Shown: positions 16,417 through 27,211, numbered from the stretch's first letter. The stretch is DNA of 64,000 nt from Streptomyces sp. NRRL S-1022 (GCF_000720135.1 NZ_JOIU01000012.1:186001-250000); one strand, 5' to 3'. Numbers and translations: made by a program. Notes: generated by a model not told the origin, from the letters alone.

Positions 16417-17937
16417 GCCCGTGCTGTCCAGTTCCTGCTTCTTCAGCAGGGACCAGGCCACCGCCGAGGCCGCCAGGAGGACCGCCGAGCCTGCCGCCGA
16501 GGCCAGGTGGAGGCCGTGCACGAAGGAGTCGCGGGCCGCGTCGAGGAGTGCCTCCCCCTGGAGCGCGGGCATGTCCGCCGCGGTCTCCACCGCCGCGCCC
16601 AGGGACTCGTGGGCGCCGGCCGGGGTGCCCGCCGGGCCCGTGAAGTCACGGTAGGCGCCCGTCACGATGGAGCCGAGCAGGGCGATGCCCAGGGCGGCGC
16701 CCAGTTCGTACGCCGTCTCGGAGACCGCGGAGGCCGCACCCGCCTGGTCCTTGGGGACGCTGGAGAGGATGACGTCGGCGGTCACCGTGAAGGAGAAGCC
16801 CGCGCCCACGCCCACGACCAGCAGGGCGGCGCCGAGCACAGGGTAGCCGGTGGACTGGCCGAGCGTCGTCAGGGCGGCCAGGGCGACGCCGACCGCGGCC
16901 AGCCCGCCCGAGACCACCGCGCGGACCGAGAACCGCCGGGCGGCGCGGCCCGCGACCAGGCCGGCCGCGACCGCGCCCACCGCCGCGGGCAGTTCGGCCA
17001 GGCCCGCCTCGAACGGGCGTCGGCCCTGGACGAGTTGCAGGTACTGGGAGAGGAAGAACACCAGGCCGGACATGCCGAGCACGGTCAGCAGGTCGGCGAG
17101 GACCGCTCCGCTGAAACCGCGGCGCCGGAACAGCCGCATGTCCAGCAGCGGGACCGGCATGGTGAGCTGGCGGCGGACGAAGCCGTACAGGGCCGCCGCG
17201 CCCAGCAGTCCGGCGCCCAGGCTCGTTGCGCCCACGCCGTGGGCCGCGGCCTCCTTGACGCCGTAGACCAGGGCGATCATGCCGACCAGCGACAGCAGGA
17301 CGCTGCTCAGGTCCCAGGGGCCCGGACTGGGGTTGCGGGACTCGGGCAGCGTGCGGATGCCGACCAGGACCAGGACGGCCATCACCGGCAGGTTGATCAG
17401 GAAGACCGAGCCCCACCAGAAGTGCTCCAGGAGGAATCCGCCGGCGATCGGGCCGACGGCCATACCGGCGGAGGCGGTGGCGCCCCAGATGCCGACGGCG
17501 AGGCTGCGCTCGCGCGCGTCGTGGAAGATGTTGCGGATCAGGGCCAGGGTGGCCGGCATCAGGGTCGCGCCGGCGACACCGAGCAGCGCCCGGGCCAGGA
17601 TCATCAGTTCCGGTGTCGTCGCGTAGGCGCCCAGCACGGACAGCGCGGCGAACGCCGTGGCACCGACGAGCAGGATGCGCTTGCGCCCGATGCGGTCGCC
17701 GAGGCTGCCCATGGAGACGAGCAGACCGGCGATGACGAAGGAGTAGACGTCGCCGATCCACAGCAGCTGGGTGCCGGAGGGGTGGAGGTCTTCGCTGAGG
17801 TAGGGGGTCGCCAGGCCGAGGACGGTGGCGTCGACGGCCACCAGCAGCACGGCCAGGACGAGGACGGACAGCGCCAGCCAGCGGCCCGGGCGCTTCACCG
17901 CCTCGGTCGCCGGTGCCGGCTGCAGGGTGCGGGTCAT
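16414..17937 (-). CDS. MFS drug efflux transporter, DHA2 (14-TMS) family
   Basis: Proton-driven multidrug exporter, 507 residues with about 14 hydrophobic segments. Early motif LLVAVDATVLGLATPYLSEDL, motif A GSLGDRIGRKRILL and motif C-like GATASAGMAVGPIAGGFLLE are typical of EmrB/QacA proteins such as SmvA. The ATG at 17937 overlaps the tetR stop by 4 bp (ATGA), so regulator and pump are co-translated. It is presumably repressed by that TetR via the palindrome at 18504-18523 and induced by its drug substrate. Confidence 0.92.
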   Translation of the reverse strand: MTRTLQPAPATEAVKRPGRWLALSVLVLAVLLVAVDATVLGLATPYLSEDLHPSGTQLLWIGDVYSFVIAGLLVSMGSLGDRIGRKRILLVGATAFAALSVLGAYATTPELMILARALLGVAGATLMPATLALIRNIFHDARERSLAVGIWGATASAGMAVGPIAGGFLLEHFWWGSVFLINLPVMAVLVLVGIRTLPESRNPSPGPWDLSSVLLSLVGMIALVYGVKEAAAHGVGATSLGAGLLGAAALYGFVRRQLTMPVPLLDMRLFRRRGFSGAVLADLLTVLGMSGLVFFLSQYLQLVQGRRPFEAGLAELPAAVGAVAAGLVAGRAARRFSVRAVVSGGLAAVGVALAALTTLGQSTGYPVLGAALLVVGVGAGFSFTVTADVILSSVPKDQAGAASAVSETAYELGAALGIALLGSIVTGAYRDFTGPAGTPAGAHESLGAAVETAADMPALQGEALLDAARDSFVHGLHLASAAGSAVLLAASAVAWSLLKKQELDSTG

Positions 17938-18485
17938 GGTTCCTCTCTTCGCAGAGCGCCGCCGAGCAACAGCTCGGCGATCATGGTCGGGAAGTCCCGG
18001 GCGGCCACGCGGCCGTCCAGGGTGGCCCAGGCGCACGAGGCGATCAGCCCGTACAGGGCCTCGGTGAGCCAGACCGGGCTGAGGTCGATCCGGAAGGCGC
18101 CGTCGCGCTGTCCACGCTGGAACAGGGCGCCGATCCGGGTGTCCAGGCGCTGCCAGCCCTCGTGCTGCCGGTCGCCCTCCCACAGCTGGTTCTCGCCGTA
18201 CAGGAACGCGAGCAGTCCGGCGGCCGGCTGGAGCTCGCGCACCAGCCGGCGTACGGCCTCGGCGGCGGGCCCCTCCTCCGGCCGGGCCCGGTCCAGCGCC
18301 GCCTCGCACTCGGCGATGCCGAGCTGCTCCAGCGCACGCACGAGCGCGTCCCGGCCGGCGAAGTGCCGGTGCAGGGTGGCCCGGCTGATCCCGGCGGCCT
18401 TCGCGACCTCGTCCATGGTCGCGGTGGATCTGCGGGTCAGCAGGGCGGCTGCGCTGCGCAGCACGTGGTCACGGTCGAGAGCCAT
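17934..18485 (-). CDS. TetR-family repressor of the adjacent efflux pump
   Basis: 183 residues. The N-terminal helix-turn-helix is clear: RSTATMDEVAKAAGISRATLHRHFAGRDALVRAL. The C-terminal ligand domain is divergent, with hydrophobic helices around LAFLYGENQLW. Start at the ATG at 18485, since longer forms would run into the operator. It is first in a two-gene operon with the MFS pump. A 9-2-9 palindrome 19 bp upstream is the expected autoregulatory operator. Confidence 0.9.
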   Translation of the reverse strand: MALDRDHVLRSAAALLTRRSTATMDEVAKAAGISRATLHRHFAGRDALVRALEQLGIAECEAALDRARPEEGPAAEAVRRLVRELQPAAGLLAFLYGENQLWEGDRQHEGWQRLDTRIGALFQRGQRDGAFRIDLSPVWLTEALYGLIASCAWATLDGRVAARDFPTMIAELLLGGALRREEP

Positions 18486-18503
18486 GAGACAAGAATAGCC
18501 CAC

Positions 18504-18543
18504 ATGAGACATTGATGTCTCATTGAAGGCATGAGTGACTCAT
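18504..18543. promoter_or_regulatory. TetR operator and a second related dyad
   Basis: ATGAGACAT-tg-ATGTCTCAT at 18504-18523 is a perfect 9-bp inverted repeat upstream of tetR. A shorter dyad, ATGAGT-g-ACTCAT, follows at 18531-18543 and shares the ATGAG half, possibly a secondary site. Confidence 0.75.
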
Positions 18544-18569
18544 TTCCGCTGGTCGTGCGGGGTGACGCC

Positions 18570-19541
18570 TCAGTGCCAGGGCAGCTGCCCGCGCCGCTCC
18601 CAGTAGGCGCGCGGTTCCTCCGCGAGAGCGGCGAGGCGGGTCATCCGGTCCGCGTCGAGGTCGACGGCGGGGGCGTGCAGGTTGGACATGAGCTGGGGGA
18701 CGGTCGCGGCGCCGGAGAGGACGACCCCGGCCCAGGGCCGGCTCAGGATCCAGGCGAGGGCGACCGCGTCGCAGCCGAGCCCGGTCGCGGCGGCCACGGC
18801 CCGCACCGCGTCCGGGGCGTGCGGTGCGGCCAGCCGGCCGTTGGCCATGCCCTCCTTGACGATCACGGTGAGCCCGGCGTCGTGCGCCTCGGCGAGCGCG
18901 GGGCCGGCGGAGGGCTCCAGGACGTTGTACGTCGACTGGACGGTACGGAAGAGGGGCTCGCCGTCGACCGTGACGGCGAGGGCGGCGCGGATCGCGTCGG
19001 CCTGGGCGGGGCCGCTGGTGGAGAAGCCGATGGTGAGGCCCCCGGCGGCGGCCTCCGCCAGCCTGGCGTGGAGGTCCTTGTCGGTGAGGGCCGGGCTGTC
19101 CGGGGTCACCGAGTGGATCTGGTAGAGGTCGAGCCGTTCGCCGAGCAGGGCGTCGGTCTCGGCGCGCTGCCGTTCGTAGGTGGCGAGGCCGTGGTCCTTG
19201 ACCTCGTGCGTCTCGGCGTCCGCCGACCAGTCGGCGGTGTAGGTGTAGCCCCATTTGCTGCCGATGACGACGTCGTCCAGGTCGGGGTGGGCCTTCAGCC
19301 AGTCGGCCAGGAACTCCTCGGAGCGGCCGTAGGAGCGGGCGGCGTCGAAATAGCGGACGCCCTGGGCGTAGGCCGCGTCGAGGAGTTCGTGGGTGCGGGT
19401 GCGCAGCGCGTCCGCGCTGCGGTCCGCTCCGAGGTCTTCGTCCCGGCCGAGGTTGATGTAGCCGGGGCGGCCGACGGCGGCGAGGCCCAGGCCGATGTGG
19501 CAGGTGGGCGTGGTTGCTGTTGCCAGTCGGGCGAAGGGCAT
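18570..19541 (-). CDS. aldo/keto reductase
   Basis: NADPH-dependent oxidoreductase of the AKR superfamily, 323 residues. The catalytic tetrad is visible: Asp and Tyr in YFDAARSYGRSEEFL, Lys in VVIGSKWG and His in LYQIHSV. The cofactor-binding end includes IGFSTSGP and SGAATVPQL. Start ATG at 19541. The substrate is unknown. It lies upstream of tetR on the same strand but the operator region separates them. A G-rich simple repeat precedes it toward argH. Confidence 0.88.
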   Translation of the reverse strand: MPFARLATATTPTCHIGLGLAAVGRPGYINLGRDEDLGADRSADALRTRTHELLDAAYAQGVRYFDAARSYGRSEEFLADWLKAHPDLDDVVIGSKWGYTYTADWSADAETHEVKDHGLATYERQRAETDALLGERLDLYQIHSVTPDSPALTDKDLHARLAEAAAGGLTIGFSTSGPAQADAIRAALAVTVDGEPLFRTVQSTYNVLEPSAGPALAEAHDAGLTVIVKEGMANGRLAAPHAPDAVRAVAAATGLGCDAVALAWILSRPWAGVVLSGAATVPQLMSNLHAPAVDLDADRMTRLAALAEEPRAYWERRGQLPWH

Positions 19542-19640
19542 CACGGGCTCCGTCGGGTCGGCTCCGGTTCGGCTTTCGACCAACGTAACCCGCGATGACC
19601 TTCGGGTCCGACCGACGGCTCGCGCTGCCCGGCGGTTCGG

Positions 19641-19678
19641 CGAGTGCGGGTGCGGGTGCCAGTGCGGGTGCGGGTGCT
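19641..19678. repeat. short GTGCGG/GTGCCA hexamer repeat
   Basis: About six imperfect copies of a GTGCGG-type hexamer in the 200-bp gap between the aldo/keto reductase and argH. No gene or hairpin is evident here. Confidence 0.5.
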
Positions 19679-19741
19679 TCGTGGTGGCTCGCGCCCACGC
19701 GGCGGAGCCGTACACCGACAACGCCCCGCGCCCCCTGCGGC

Positions 19742-21241
<1,500 letters not shown>

Positions 21242-21269
21242 TCATTGCGTGCGAGGTGACCCGCGCGTG

Positions 21270-22463
21270 TTACGCGAGGTCGCGCTTGGCCGCGATCTTG
21301 GACGACAGGCTGTAGATGTCGATGAAGCCCTTGGCAGCCGACTGGTCGAACGTGTCGCCGGTGTCGTAGGTGGCGAGGTTGAAGTCGTACAGGGACTCCG
21401 TCGAGCGCCGGCCGGTGACGACGGCGCGGCCGCCGTGCAGGGTCATCCGGATGTCGCCGGTGACGTGCTGGTTGGCCTCGTTGACGAAGCCGTCCAGGGC
21501 GCGCTTGAGCGGGGAGAACCACTGGCCGTCGTAGACCAGTTCGCCCCAGCGCTGCTCGACCTGCCGCTTGTAGCGGGCGAGTTCGCGCTCGACGGTGACG
21601 TTCTCCAGCTCCTGGTGGGCGGTGATCAGGACGATCGCGCCGGGAGCCTCGTAGACCTCGCGGGACTTGATGCCGACCAGGCGGTCCTCGACCATGTCGA
21701 TCCGGCCGATGCCCTGGGCGCCGGCGCGCTCGTTGAGCTGCTGGATGGCCTGGAGGACGGTGACGGGCCTGCCGTCGATGGCGACCGGGACGCCCTCCTT
21801 GAAGGAGATGACCACCTCGTCGGCCTCGCGGGGGACGGCCGGGTTGGAGGTGTACTCGTAGATGTCCTCGATCGGGGCGTTCCAGATGTCCTCCAGGAAG
21901 CCCGTCTCGACCGCGCGCCCGAAGACGTTCTGGTCGATGGAGTACGGGGACTTCTTGGTGGTGGCGATCGGGAGCTGCTTCTCCTCGCAGAAAGCGATCG
22001 CCTTGTCCCGGGTCATCGCGTAGTCGCGGACCGGGGCGATGCACTTCAGGTCGGGGGCGAGGGCGACGATGCCGGCCTCGAAGCGGACCTGGTCGTTGCC
22101 CTTGCCGGTGCAGCCGTGGGCGACCGTGGTGGCGCCGTGCTTCTCGGCGGCGGCGACGAGGTGCTTGACGATCGTCGGCCGGGACAGCGCGGAGACCAGC
22201 GGGTAGCGGTCCATGTAGAGGGCGTTGGCCTTGATCGCCGGGAGGCAGTACTCGTCGGCGAACTCGTCCTTGGCGTCCGCGACCTCGGCCTCGACGGCGC
22301 CGCACGCGAGGGCGCGCTTGCGGATGACGTCCAGGTCCTCGCCGCCCTGGCCGACGTCGACCGCAACGGCGATGACCTCGGCGCCCGTCTCCTCGGCGAT
22401 CCAGCCGATGGCGACGGAGGTGTCCAGACCGCCTGAGTAGGCGAGTACGACGCGCTCGGTCAC
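21270..22463 (-). CDS. argG: argininosuccinate synthase
   Basis: ATP-dependent condensation of citrulline and aspartate, 397 residues. The N-terminal P-loop-like motif is [17 protein letters not shown]; other family blocks are [17 protein letters not shown] and [20 protein letters not shown] start at 22463 with GGAG eight bases upstream. An ARG-box-like sequence precedes it at 22492-22530, consistent with ArgR control. In Streptomyces genomes I recall argG away from argH, so this adjacency is worth noting. Confidence 0.97.
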   Translation of the reverse strand: MTERVVLAYSGGLDTSVAIGWIAEETGAEVIAVAVDVGQGGEDLDVIRKRALACGAVEAEVADAKDEFADEYCLPAIKANALYMDRYPLVSALSRPTIVKHLVAAAEKHGATTVAHGCTGKGNDQVRFEAGIVALAPDLKCIAPVRDYAMTRDKAIAFCEEKQLPIATTKKSPYSIDQNVFGRAVETGFLEDIWNAPIEDIYEYTSNPAVPREADEVVISFKEGVPVAIDGRPVTVLQAIQQLNERAGAQGIGRIDMVEDRLVGIKSREVYEAPGAIVLITAHQELENVTVERELARYKRQVEQRWGELVYDGQWFSPLKRALDGFVNEANQHVTGDIRMTLHGGRAVVTGRRSTESLYDFNLATYDTGDTFDQSAAKGFIDIYSLSSKIAAKRDLA

Positions 22464-22491
22464 GGGTTTCTCCTCACAGTGCATTCGCTGA

Positions 22492-22530
22492 CATGCATGA
22501 GTATGCAGGGTTCCGCATGATTCGTCAATC
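22492..22530 (-). promoter_or_regulatory. ARG box upstream of argG
   Basis: On the minus strand, TGCAT-actc-ATGCA is a symmetric half-site pair (about 22493-22507), and a second more divergent box (TTGACGAATCATGCGG) lies upstream. It resembles the ARG box before argC in this window and would bind ArgR with arginine. Confidence 0.65.
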
Positions 22531-22673
22531 AGCATCGGCCGGGCGGGAAATTCGCGGCGGCACTGAACACGGGAAACCGCTTTCGCGTACTCCTCCCCGA
22601 ACGCAGGCGCCGCGTTGCCCACCCCCCGACCGGGGTCGACCAGATCCGCTCCTGACCCAAGTGAGGCATCCGC

Positions 22674-23531
22674 ATGTCCAGGGCTCTTCCGAAGTACAAC
22701 CAGCGTCGCGTGGCGATCATCGGCGGTGCCGCCGCCGTGGTGCTGTCCGGCGCGGTGATCGCCGGCTCCGCCCTCGCCGGCACCCCCGCCAAGAGCGACG
22801 ACGCGGCCGGCGCCCGCACGCTGGCGAGCCCCGGGACGATCAGCTGCCCGGACGTCGCCTCCAAGCTGCCCGCCGTGCCCGCCTCCGCGAAGGCCGAGGT
22901 CGACCGCAACCTCGCACTGCTCCGGACCCAGATCCAGGAGGCCGACAAGCGGCTGAGGGACACGGTCGGCCAGGGCGGACCCAACTTCGTGAACAACGCG
23001 ATCCTCGGCCCCCTGAAGGACAAGCGCGTGGCCACCGTCAACCGCATCGCCACCGCGATCGGGCGTACGGCGGCCAAGCCGACCGGGCTGGACGCGCTGG
23101 CGCCCTGCACGCTCGGCGGCGGGACCGCGGGCACCGGCGCGAACGCGGGCGGCGGGCGGGCCTCCGCCACGACGGCCCCGGGCGGCGCCGCGAACCAGCA
23201 GTCGGGCGCCGGCGCGGCGGCGGGCGGGAGCACCGCGGCGGGCACGATCAGCTGCCCGGACGTCGCCTCCAAGCTGCCCGCCGTGCCCGCCTCCGCGAAG
23301 GCCGAGGTCGACCGCAACCTCACACTGCTCCAGACCCAGGTCCAGGAGGCCGACAAGCGGCTGAGGGACACGGTCGGCCAGGGCGGACCCAACTTCGTGA
23401 ACAACGCGATCCTCGGCCCCCTGAAGGACAAGCGGGCCTCGACCATCGACCGCATCGCCATCTCCATCGGCCGCACCGCGGCCAAGCCGACGGGCCTGGA
23501 CTCGCTGGCCGCCTGCACCCTCACCAAGTGA
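22674..23531 (+). CDS. membrane-anchored or secreted protein with two near-identical repeats
   Basis: 285 residues of unknown function. N-terminal basic then hydrophobic segment ([26 protein letters not shown]) is a signal peptide or anchor. Two copies of a roughly 90-residue domain follow (about residues 55-146 and 191-282) around a Gly/Ala/Thr-rich linker. Each begins [22 protein letters not shown], contains [20 protein letters not shown] and ends LAPCTL or LAACTL, so each has a Cys pair that may form a disulfide. I recognise no catalytic motif; the repeats look helical. Start ATG 22674. It diverges from argG and ends at a strong terminator, so it is monocistronic. Confidence 0.75.
   Translation: MSRALPKYNQRRVAIIGGAAAVVLSGAVIAGSALAGTPAKSDDAAGARTLASPGTISCPDVASKLPAVPASAKAEVDRNLALLRTQIQEADKRLRDTVGQGGPNFVNNAILGPLKDKRVATVNRIATAIGRTAAKPTGLDALAPCTLGGGTAGTGANAGGGRASATTAPGGAANQQSGAGAAAGGSTAAGTISCPDVASKLPAVPASAKAEVDRNLTLLQTQVQEADKRLRDTVGQGGPNFVNNAILGPLKDKRASTIDRIAISIGRTAAKPTGLDSLAACTLTK
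22835..23519 (+). repeat. intragenic direct duplication (about 277 bp, 408-bp offset)
   Basis: Copies at about 22835-23111 and 23243-23519 share long exact blocks at DNA level, including synonymous positions, and diverge mainly at their 3' ends. The offset of 408 bp is 136 codons. Such identity implies a recent duplication or gene conversion. Confidence 0.85.
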
Positions 23532-23542
23532 GGTGACGGACC

Positions 23543-23588
23543 GCCGTGGCCGCCCCCTGGGACGCGCAGGTTCGGGGGCGGCCACGGC
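23543..23588 (+). terminator. 15-bp perfect hairpin after the repeat protein gene
   Basis: Arms GCCGTGGCCGCCCCC and GGGGGCGGCCACGGC with a 16-nt loop, 12 bp past the stop at 23531. Confidence 0.85.
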
Positions 23589-23658
23589 ACCGCCGGTTCC
23601 GGCCCGATCCGGCCGTTGCCCGGACAGCCGAAGTAGTTGTCACCCACAATCGTTAGCC

Positions 23659-24246
23659 ATGGGAAAGACGTATGAGCGCATAACCGGCAGGCTGCGCACG
23701 TTCATCGAGGAACAGCCCCTCTTCTTCACCGCGACCGCCCCGCTCTCCGGTGACGGCACGGTCAACCTCTCCCCCAAGGGCCTCAAGGGCTCCTTCGCCG
23801 TGCTGGACGACCGCACCGTGGCGTACCTGGACTTCGCCGGCTCCAACGCCGAGACCGTCGCCCACCTCAGGGAGAACGGGCGGATCACGCTGATGTGGTG
23901 CGCCTTCCAGGGCCCGCCCACCATCGTGCGCGTGCACGGCCGGGGCGAGCCGGTCTTCCGTGACGACCCGCGCTTCCCGGAGCTGCTCGCCCGCTTCCCG
24001 GACATCGACCCGGCCCCGCACGGGCTGCGCGCGGTCATCGTCGTCCACGCCGAACTGGTCCGGGACACCTGCGGGTACGCCATCCCCTACATGGCGTACG
24101 AGGCGGAACGCGATCTGCACGCGAGGCGCTTCTCCCGGGAGGACGACGCCTCCCTGGACGCGTACTTCACCAAGAAGGAGCACATCGCGACCAGCCTGGA
24201 CGGACTGCCCGGCCTGCCACTGCCGCTGCCGCCGTCTACCGTCTGA
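23659..24246 (+). CDS. pyridoxamine 5'-phosphate oxidase-like (PPOX) protein
   Basis: 195 residues, split-barrel flavin- or F420-binding fold. The motif PLSGDGTVNLSPKGLKGSFAVLDDRTVAYLDFAGSNAETVAHL is typical of PPOX-family putative flavin reductases, with ENGRITLMWCAFQGPPTIVRVHGRG as the second strand block. ATG at 23659; no strong ribosome-binding site is visible. No partner gene suggests the substrate. It is followed three bases later by the next gene, so the two are probably co-transcribed. Confidence 0.85.
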   Translation: MGKTYERITGRLRTFIEEQPLFFTATAPLSGDGTVNLSPKGLKGSFAVLDDRTVAYLDFAGSNAETVAHLRENGRITLMWCAFQGPPTIVRVHGRGEPVFRDDPRFPELLARFPDIDPAPHGLRAVIVVHAELVRDTCGYAIPYMAYEAERDLHARRFSREDDASLDAYFTKKEHIATSLDGLPGLPLPLPPSTV

Positions 24247-24249
24247 GCC

Positions 24250-24954
24250 ATGCGCCCCGGTGTGGTCCTCGCCCTCGTCCCCGCCTCCTGTCTCGCCCTG
24301 CTGGGCACGGCGCCCGGCTCCGAACCGGTGCCGCTGCCCGCGACGATGGCGGACACGGGCGGGGGCCGCCAGCTGATCGTCGCCCGGGCCCCGGACACCG
24401 GCGCCACGACGGGCACGGTCGGCTGGTGGGACCTGCGGGACGGGCAGTGGGTCCAGGCGGGATCCGCACCGGCCCGGTTCGGGGCCGGCGGGCTGGTGGA
24501 GGGCGGCACCCGCACGCAGGGCACGAACACGACACCGACCGGGCTGTACGACCTGCCCTTCGGCTTCGGGATCAAGGCGGCGCCGGCCGGTACGACGGTC
24601 GAGTACCGGGCGGTGAAGGCGAGTTCCTGGTGGTGCCAGGACAACGACTCCGCCTCCTACAACCGCTGGGTCGACCCCCTGCCCGCCGACTGCCGCGCCG
24701 CCGAGTCCGAGCACCTGGTCGACTACCAGGCGCAGTACGCCCACGGCCTGGTCATCGGCTTCAACTACGACCGGCCGGTGCGGGGGCGCGGCGCCGGCAT
24801 CTTCCTGCACGTCGACGGGAAGGCGGCGACGGCCGGCTGTGTGTCGGTGCCGGAGGACGCCATGCGGCGGATCCTCGCCTGGACCGATCCGGCGGCCCGG
24901 CCGCACATGGCCATCGGCACGGTGGGCGGGGACACGGCGGTCACCCGGTACTGA
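24250..24954 (+). CDS. secreted L,D-transpeptidase-like (YkuD fold) protein
   Basis: 234 residues with a short signal peptide (VVLALVPASCLALLGTAPG; the Cys may be a lipobox). The C-terminal block GIFLHVDGKAATAGCVSVPEDAM matches the catalytic HxxG...GC(V/I)S pattern of L,D-transpeptidases, with His and Cys both present. Such enzymes form 3-3 peptidoglycan cross-links or attach proteins to the wall; this short type lacks recognisable wall-binding domains. Start ATG 24250, three bases after the PPOX gene. Its 3' end overlaps that of the sensor kinase by 14 bp. Confidence 0.75.
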   Translation: MRPGVVLALVPASCLALLGTAPGSEPVPLPATMADTGGGRQLIVARAPDTGATTGTVGWWDLRDGQWVQAGSAPARFGAGGLVEGGTRTQGTNTTPTGLYDLPFGFGIKAAPAGTTVEYRAVKASSWWCQDNDSASYNRWVDPLPADCRAAESEHLVDYQAQYAHGLVIGFNYDRPVRGRGAGIFLHVDGKAATAGCVSVPEDAMRRILAWTDPAARPHMAIGTVGGDTAVTRY

Positions 24955-26425
24955 GGGCGCCGTGCGCGGTCTCCACGGCGGGCAGGCGCACCGTGAAGCC
25001 CGTGGATCCCGGCCCGCTGTCCAGGGACACGCCGCCCCCGTGCGCCTCGGCCACCGCCGCGACGATCGACAGGCCCAGGCCCGCTCCGCCGCCGGGGGCG
25101 CCGGCCAGGCGGCGGTGTTCGGCGCGGGTGAAGCGTTCGAAGACGGTCGGGCGGATGTCCTCGGGGACGCCGGGACCGTCGTCGTGGACGGTGAGGCGGG
25201 CCTCGCCGGGGCCGGTGACCAGGGTGACCGTCACCTCGGTGCCCACGGGTGTGTGCACACGGGCGTTGGCCAGCAGGTTGGCCACCACCTGGTGGAGGCG
25301 GTGCGCGTCCCCCGGCACGGTCACCGGCTCCGCCGGCAGGTCCAGGGTCCAGCGGTGGCCGGGGCCCGCGGCCCGGGCGTCCGTCACCGCGTCCAGGACC
25401 AGGCGGGTCAGGTCCACGGGGCGGCGCTCCAGCGGGCGGCCCGCGTCCAGGCGGGCGAGCAGGAGCAGGTCGTCCACCATCTCGCCCATGCGGGCGGACT
25501 CGGCCGTGATGCGGTGCAGGGCGCGGGTCACCTCCGGGGGCACCGGGCCCGGGTGCAGGAGGGCCAGTTCGGCGTGGCCGCGGACCGAGGCGACCGGGGT
25601 GCGCAGCTCGTGGCTGGCGTCGGCGGCGAAGCGGCGCAGCCGCTCCTCGCCGGCGTGGCGCTTGGTCAGGGCGTCCTCGACATGGCCCAGCATGCGGTTG
25701 AAGGCGGCCGCCACCTGGCCGACCTCGCCGTGCGGGTCGGTGTCCGGGGCCCGCGGCGGCAGCACGACCTCGCCGCTGGCCAGCGGGAGTTCGCTGACCC
25801 GGGTGGCGGTGGCGGCGACCCGGCTGAGCGGCCGGAGCGACCAGCGGACCCAGCAGGCGCCGGCGACACCGGTGACGACCAGGGCGAGGCCGAAGACGGC
25901 GCCGGCCACCAGTTCCAGGCGGTGGACGGTGGCCTGCACCGGCTCCAGCGGGAGGCCGACGATCAGCACGTCGCCGTCCCGGCCCGCGGAGGCGACGACC
26001 CGGTAGTCGTGCAGGGCGGACAGGTCGACGGTGTGGGGCCGGGCGTCGACCGGCACCCGGGTCAGCCGGCTCGCGTCCCGCGCGGTCAGGTCCACGTCCA
26101 GGTCGGCGGCGGGGTCGCCGGAACGGATCAGCCCCTTGTGGGTGACCGTGCCGTGCAGCAGGCGGGCGCCGAAGGTGCCGGTGGCCGTGCGGCGGGTGTC
26201 GGCGTGCTCGTCGCCGTCGTGGTCGTCGGGCAGCCGGCCCTCGTGTTCCAGGCTCTCCGGGAACCGGGTGCCGACCTGGGCGAGCTGTTCGTCCAGGCGC
26301 TGGGTGAGGAAGCCGTTCAGCTCCACGACCGCGGCCAGGCCGACGGCCGCGCAGCTCACCGCCAGCAGTGCCACCAGCCCGACGGTGAGCCGGGCGCGCA
26401 GGGTGCGGGGGCGCGGCGGCCTCAC
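24941..26425 (-). CDS. two-component sensor histidine kinase
   Basis: 494 residues. Two membrane segments (LTVGLVALLAVSCAAVGLAAV near residues 13-33 and LVAGAVFGLALVVTGVAGACWV near 175-196) bracket a roughly 140-residue extracellular sensor. It contains His/Asp-rich HEGRLPDDHDGDEHADTRR, which might bind metal. A HAMP-like linker, H-box ADASHELRTPVASVRGHAEL, N-box VVANLLANARVHTP, DDGPGVP and GLGLSIV follow. The GTG start at 26425 overlaps the response regulator stop by 4 bp. It probably signals to the adjacent regulator, which faces the flavin redox cassette. Confidence 0.9.
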   Translation of the reverse strand: MRPPRPRTLRARLTVGLVALLAVSCAAVGLAAVVELNGFLTQRLDEQLAQVGTRFPESLEHEGRLPDDHDGDEHADTRRTATGTFGARLLHGTVTHKGLIRSGDPAADLDVDLTARDASRLTRVPVDARPHTVDLSALHDYRVVASAGRDGDVLIVGLPLEPVQATVHRLELVAGAVFGLALVVTGVAGACWVRWSLRPLSRVAATATRVSELPLASGEVVLPPRAPDTDPHGEVGQVAAAFNRMLGHVEDALTKRHAGEERLRRFAADASHELRTPVASVRGHAELALLHPGPVPPEVTRALHRITAESARMGEMVDDLLLLARLDAGRPLERRPVDLTRLVLDAVTDARAAGPGHRWTLDLPAEPVTVPGDAHRLHQVVANLLANARVHTPVGTEVTVTLVTGPGEARLTVHDDGPGVPEDIRPTVFERFTRAEHRRLAGAPGGGAGLGLSIVAAVAEAHGGGVSLDSGPGSTGFTVRLPAVETAHGALSTG

Positions 26426-27162
26426 CGGGGCACCGGCTTCAGGACGTACCCGGCCCCGCGCACGGTGTGGATCATGGGTTCGCGGCCCGCGTCGACCTTC
26501 TTGCGCAGGTAGGAGATGTACAGCTCGACCACATGGGCCCGGCCGCCGAAGTCGTACGACCAGACCCGGTCGAGGATCTGCGCCTTGCTGAGCACGCGGC
26601 GCGGGTTGCGCATGAGGAAGCGGAGCAGTTCGAACTCGGTCGGCGAGAGTTCGACCAGTTCGCCACCCCGGGTCACCTCCCGGGCGTCCTCGTCCATCAC
26701 CAGGTCGCCGACGGTCAGCCGCGGGCCCTCCTCCTGCACGCGGGCCATCCCGGCGCGGCGCAGCAGGCCGCGCAGCCGGGCGACGACCTCCTCCAGGCTG
26801 AAAGGCTTGGTGACGTAGTCGTCGCCGCCCGCGGTGATCCCGGTGATGCGGTCCTCGACCGCGTCCCGGGCGGTGAGGAAGAGCACACACACCTCGGGCT
26901 GCACGGCGTGCAGCCGGCGCAGCACCGCGAAGCCGTCGGTGTCGGGGAGCATCACGTCCAGCACGACGGCGTCCGGCAGCAGCTCCCGGGCGGCGGCGAG
27001 CGCGGCGGCGCCGTCGCCGGCGGCGCGCACCTGCCAGCCCTCGTAGCGCAGGGCCCCGGTGAGCACTTCGGCGAGGTCGGGGTCGTCGTCGACGACGAGG
27101 ACGCGCAGCGGGGTGCCGTCGGGGCGGGTGAGGGCGGGGCGGCCGGAGCGGGTGGTGTTCAT
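26422..27162 (-). CDS. OmpR/PhoB-family response regulator
   Basis: 246 residues from the ATG at 27162 (27177 also possible). The receiver domain has the acidic triad VVDDDPD, phosphoacceptor Asp69 in VVLDVMLPDTDG, Thr in FLTARD and Lys in TKPFS. The C-terminal winged helix includes VELSPTEFELLRFLMRNPRRVLSKAQILDRVW and YISYLRKKVD. Divergently transcribed from the ferric-reductase/FMN/ApbE genes. Two direct-repeat pairs with 11-bp period lie between them, the normal binding geometry for this family. Confidence 0.93.
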   Translation of the reverse strand: MNTTRSGRPALTRPDGTPLRVLVVDDDPDLAEVLTGALRYEGWQVRAAGDGAAALAAARELLPDAVVLDVMLPDTDGFAVLRRLHAVQPEVCVLFLTARDAVEDRITGITAGGDDYVTKPFSLEEVVARLRGLLRRAGMARVQEEGPRLTVGDLVMDEDAREVTRGGELVELSPTEFELLRFLMRNPRRVLSKAQILDRVWSYDFGGRAHVVELYISYLRKKVDAGREPMIHTVRGAGYVLKPVPR

Positions 27163-27211
27163 GGCGTCTACCAGCATCGTCGGTCCAGGTGGCCCGGGGT
27201 GCCCCGCGCAC

